64,000 nucleotides of DNA from Danio rerio (lineage: Eukaryota > Chordata > Actinopteri > Cypriniformes > Danionidae), in NCBI RefSeq assembly GCF_049306965.1, contig NC_133183.1:20589001-20653000 (forward strand), read 5' to 3'. The translations under genes were made by a program, and so were the position numbers. Below the pieces are notes generated by a model that was not told where the DNA came from, made no database searches, and worked only from the letters and a program-made list of their open reading frames with translations. This document shows, one piece after another, positions 60,801 to 64,000 of the stretch (positions are counted from its first letter, which is position 1; each line of letters opens with the position of its first letter).

Positions 60801-63800
60801 CAGGAGGAGAAGAATCCATGCTTTCTTCAAGAGAGTGTGGAAGGCCATAAAGAAGCCGTTCCTCTGCTGCAGACGGAGAAGAGTGGAGACTCAAACACCA
60901 CAGGGGGATCCACACACAAACGCTGTAGAGATTGATTTGGATCCAGAGCCTGTGCCTAGAACTTCTGGGCTCCAGAATACTGTTGATCTGAATCCAGATC
61001 CAGAACTTGTCCTTGGAACATCTGGGTGCAAGAATACTGTTGATCTGAATCCAGATCCAGAACCTGTCCTTGGAACGCCTGGGTGCAAGAATACTGTTGA
61101 TCTGAATCCAGATCCAGAACTTGTCCTTGGAACGCCTGGGTGCAAGAATACTGTTGATCTGAATCCAAATCCAGAACCTGCTCCTGGAATGTTTGGGCGG
61201 CAGTTTACTGTTGATCCGTTTCCAGATCCAGAATCTGCCCCTAGAGTGCCTGGGAGGCAGTTTACTGTTGATTTGGTTCCAGATCCAGAGCCTGTCCCTA
61301 GAGCGTCTGGGTGCCAGAGTTCAGTTAATCCGGTTCCAAATCCAGGGTATGAGCTTAGAAACTGCAAGAGCCAGTTTGCTATTGATATAGATTCAGATCC
61401 AGATTCAGATCCAGATTCAGAGCCTGTCCCTGGACCATCTGGGCTCCAGGACACAGCTAATGGGGAATCATTATCTGCCACAGGACCAAATAGAGGTGAG
61501 TCTGATTTCAGGACTCGGAAGTCATGTACAAGACATAAACACAAAGTGTCAAATTCAATTTTGAGACAAACAGAACTATTATAAATTCTACTGTAATATA
61601 TTTGTATATATATATATCTGTATACTGTAATACTGTAATATATATATATATATATATATATCAGTGTGAGAGAATTGAAAACACTTAACCTCTTCTTTTT
61701 TTTCAGTATTTATGAAGAGTCTCTACAGATTGGGAGATATTCTGGGAACTGGAAGCTTCGGCGTAACCTACAAAGCAATCCGTAAATCTGATGGCAAGGA
61801 GGTAAAACTCTTAGTGTACAATTTGCTTCTTAAGTAACTTGTACCCTTAATCCAAGCTTGTCAATAATACGTGAAAAACTAATACTTGGATATTTGCTTT
61901 GCAGGTTGCCATCAAGAGGATCCGCAAGAGAAACGGTGACCGTTACATATCAGTAGTAAGTTGGCAAAACTTCACTCAATATTTGATTCGTTATTGGTTT
62001 GGACACTATTACTGTTGCATAGTTGAATTTTAAAAGGCAAAATCCAGTCATTTCTGAAATAATATGTTCAAGCCGAATAAAATAATGTTTAGGGCTTAGG
62101 TCTCAAACTCAATTCCTGGAGAGCCGCAGCTCTGCTCAGTTTTGCTCCAACCATGAAAAAATATAGCTGATCCTAATAATCGAGGTGTTCAAAAGAGTCT
62201 TGAACATCTTTATTAGTGGAATCAGCTGTGTTTGATCAGGGTTGGAGCAAAACTATGCAGGGCCGGTGCGGCCCTCCAGGAATCAAGTTTGAGACCTATG
62301 CTTTAGATCAGTGGTTCTCAAACTGTGGTACGTGTACCACTAGTGGTATGCGGAGGAATCAAATATGTCATATATACATGCAAGATAAGTTTCAAAATTT
62401 ATCACAAATGATTTATATATGAATATGATGACATATAGCCCATATTAATAAGGCCCAAGCAACATTTCGAGGTTGACGAATAGGCTACTATATGTTAATA
62501 CTTTACATATAAAAAAAGCACATATAATTAAAACATTGACATTTTATTTTGGCTGTTTGTTGTTGTTGTTGTTGTTGTTGTTTTTTACCTGTAAGCACAA
62601 TACAGTGTTAATGTTCAAAATATTTATAATGTTTAAAGCAGCTGACAATAATAAATATTCTTACTAATAGGAATTATTCTGCCTGGTTTTTGAACTGTGC
62701 AGAGCTGTAGGTGCTTAATTTGGCCTACTACGCCACTGTATTTTAATACTGGTCATTATAGTGTTACTTGGAGGGACAATTTTTTTCTGAGGTGGTACTT
62801 AATAAAAAAAGTTTGAGAACCGCTGCTTTAGATGAAATCTGAGAGCTCCCCCATTCTCCATAGACATCAATGGTCCAGGGGCATTCAGAGACCCGAAAAG
62901 GAGCCAAAAACATTGTCAAAACAAATTTTTCCCTCCTGTACCAGGTCAGGGTGCACATTTTCTACAAGCAGTTTGATTTACTGTCAGAGTCAGCGAGACG
63001 CAAGTGTCTTATTACCTGTAGTAAATGCACACCCTGACCTGATGTGGAAGAATTGGTCAAACAAAGTTTTTTACAGTTTCATAAGTGTTCTTGGAGCTTC
63101 GTATGATTACACTTGAAACTGACTTTGAGTGCCTAAGGAATGCTACTGTCTGTGGAGGATAAGGGAGCTCTCAGATTTAATCTAAAATATCTTCATTGAG
63201 AATATCTTCTTTAGGGGTTGAAATAACATGAAGGAAAGTCTAGTTGAACTTATCCATTAAATAATGGCGATCTTTCTTCACATCTACAGCTAGTAACCCT
63301 TGTTCTCTTTTTCTTTTTAGCCTGGTTATTCCAAACCAGTACTAAGAGAAGTGGCGTTTATGCTCATGCTGAAAGATCCTCCCAAGAGCATATACCTGAT
63401 AGAAATGTACGAGTGGTTTGATCAAGAAGGGTTCATTTCACTTGTTTTGGAATACCCCAAACCTTGTACATCGCTGCGGATCTTTGTAAAGCGACGTCAC
63501 ACGCTGAAGGAACCAATTGCACGCTGCTTGCTGCACCAGTTAATCCTGGGAATCCAGCACTCCCTTGACCATGGAATTTCTCACAATGACTTGCATGTTG
63601 AAAACATCCTGGTGAACACAAACACATTGGAGCTCAAGGTGATTGACTTCGGCTGTGCTAGCAAATGCGAGGATGAAGAACAAAGGATCATCATCTTGGG
63701 GAACATCTGGAGCGTCGGCCACCTGCTGTATTTTATGGTGAACGGAAAAGCGCCAGTGTACTCCAGAGATGAATGGCAACCACGCCTTTTATTTAAACCC

Positions 63801-63813
63801 AAGATATCCAGCG
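57814..63813 (+). CDS. PIM-like kinase domain protein, probable pseudokinase (copy C, last exon outside window)
   Basis: Coding exons: 57814-58090, 59399-59560, 60782-61495, 61707-61801, 61905-61955, 63321-63813. The final coding exon (88-89 nt in the other copies) should lie just past the window end. With it the protein would be about 626 aa. It has seven 19-residue repeat units and the SDPDSDPDS tail shared with copy B. Its exon 6 differs from copy A at only two bases that I could count. The kinase domain shows the same HNDLHVENIL loop, DFG, and absent PPEW segment. All introns are GT..AG and in phase. Confidence 0.85.
58751..59218. mobile_element. Intact intron 1 MITE (copy C)
   Basis: Homologue of 12326-12793 with cactaccagtcaaaag ends; TA precedes the left end. 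Confidence 0.7.
60976..61374 (+). repeat. Coding minisatellite, 57-bp unit, 7 copies (copy C exon 3)
   Basis: Three canonical GCK-ending units followed by four diverged ones; the shortest of the three arrays. The first unit of copies A and B (PDPKPVLG or PGPKPVLG type) is the one missing. Confidence 0.95.
62097..62298. mobile_element. Palindromic MITE in intron 5 (copy C)
   Basis: Homologue of 15715-15916. Confidence 0.65.
62309..62825. mobile_element. hAT-like element in intron 5 (copy C)
   Basis: Homologue of 15927-16456, flanked by ctttagat at 62301-62308 and 62826-62833. It lacks the gcgggcttccttctagtggt stretch near its left end and has a longer (TTG)n run at about 62558-62582. Confidence 0.85.
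62827..63187. mobile_element. Inverted-repeat element in intron 5 (copy C)
   Basis: Homologue of 16458-16818 with the same terminal pairing. Confidence 0.55.
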
Positions 63814-64000
63814 GTGAGTAAACAGACACTGATAAATTTAAATGCCTCAACCTGTTGTAGTCTTATGCCTCATTCACATTTGCAGCAGATTACCACCTAA
63901 AGCGACAGGCAGCTACAAAGTCATTGGTAGTGTGAGTGAGGCATTAATGTCCACAACAGAATCAAACTGTGGCCCTAATGTCACCATATATATTAACTCA

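Overview
The window looks like teleost, most likely cyprinid and zebrafish-like (Danio), nuclear DNA. It has AT-rich introns with GT..AG borders, a DANA-type tRNA-derived SINE, L2-type and L1/Tx1-type LINEs, several hAT-like and other short inverted-repeat elements, and a multi-exon PIM-like kinase gene of the kind expanded in zebrafish. Species assignment is inference. No bacterial, CRISPR, tRNA or rRNA features were seen.

Layout: the window is a tandem segmental duplication with about 2.9 repeat units. Each unit is [5'-truncated L2 LINE interrupted by a full-length-size L1/Tx1-clade LINE] - [L2 tail and repeat debris] - [CRE-containing upstream region] - [7-coding-exon PIM-like kinase gene with MITE-laden introns] - [3' UTR intron and last exon] - [3' flank with an internal duplication and a DANA-like SINE]. 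Unit A covers about 1-21240 and starts mid-L2. Unit B covers about 21240-44870. Unit C covers about 44870-64000 and runs off the edge before the last coding exon. Exon-1 start codons lie at 11390, 35783 and 57814.

The host gene is the same in each unit. It has a short acidic N-terminus, a duplicated LDE-W-TAASDA motif split over exons 1 and 2, a basic patch (WKAIKKPFLCCRRRR), a 19-residue Pro/Asp repeat array whose copy number differs between units (8, 9 and 7), and a PIM-like kinase domain over exons 4-7. ATP-binding residues are kept, but the activation segment is about 19 residues short and has no PPE/APE motif, so the product is probably a pseudokinase. All three copies keep reading frame and splice sites (A 641 aa, B 664 aa, C about 626 aa if completed). 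Near identity suggests recent duplication and possibly gene conversion.

Each unit was then hit separately by mobile DNA. Unit A gained a 3.3-kb element with about 1.07-kb terminal inverted repeats, 0.84 kb upstream of the kinase start codon. Unit B gained a second L1/Tx1-like LINE in reverse orientation inside the first LINE. Unit C gained a 4.45-kb CACTGTAA-ended DNA transposon carrying a decayed multi-exon gene on its minus strand with a CRE and a start-codon exon. The LINE genes are all broken. The most interesting material is the kinase array with its repeat-number variation and lost activation segment, the giant-TIR element, and the gene-bearing transposon.
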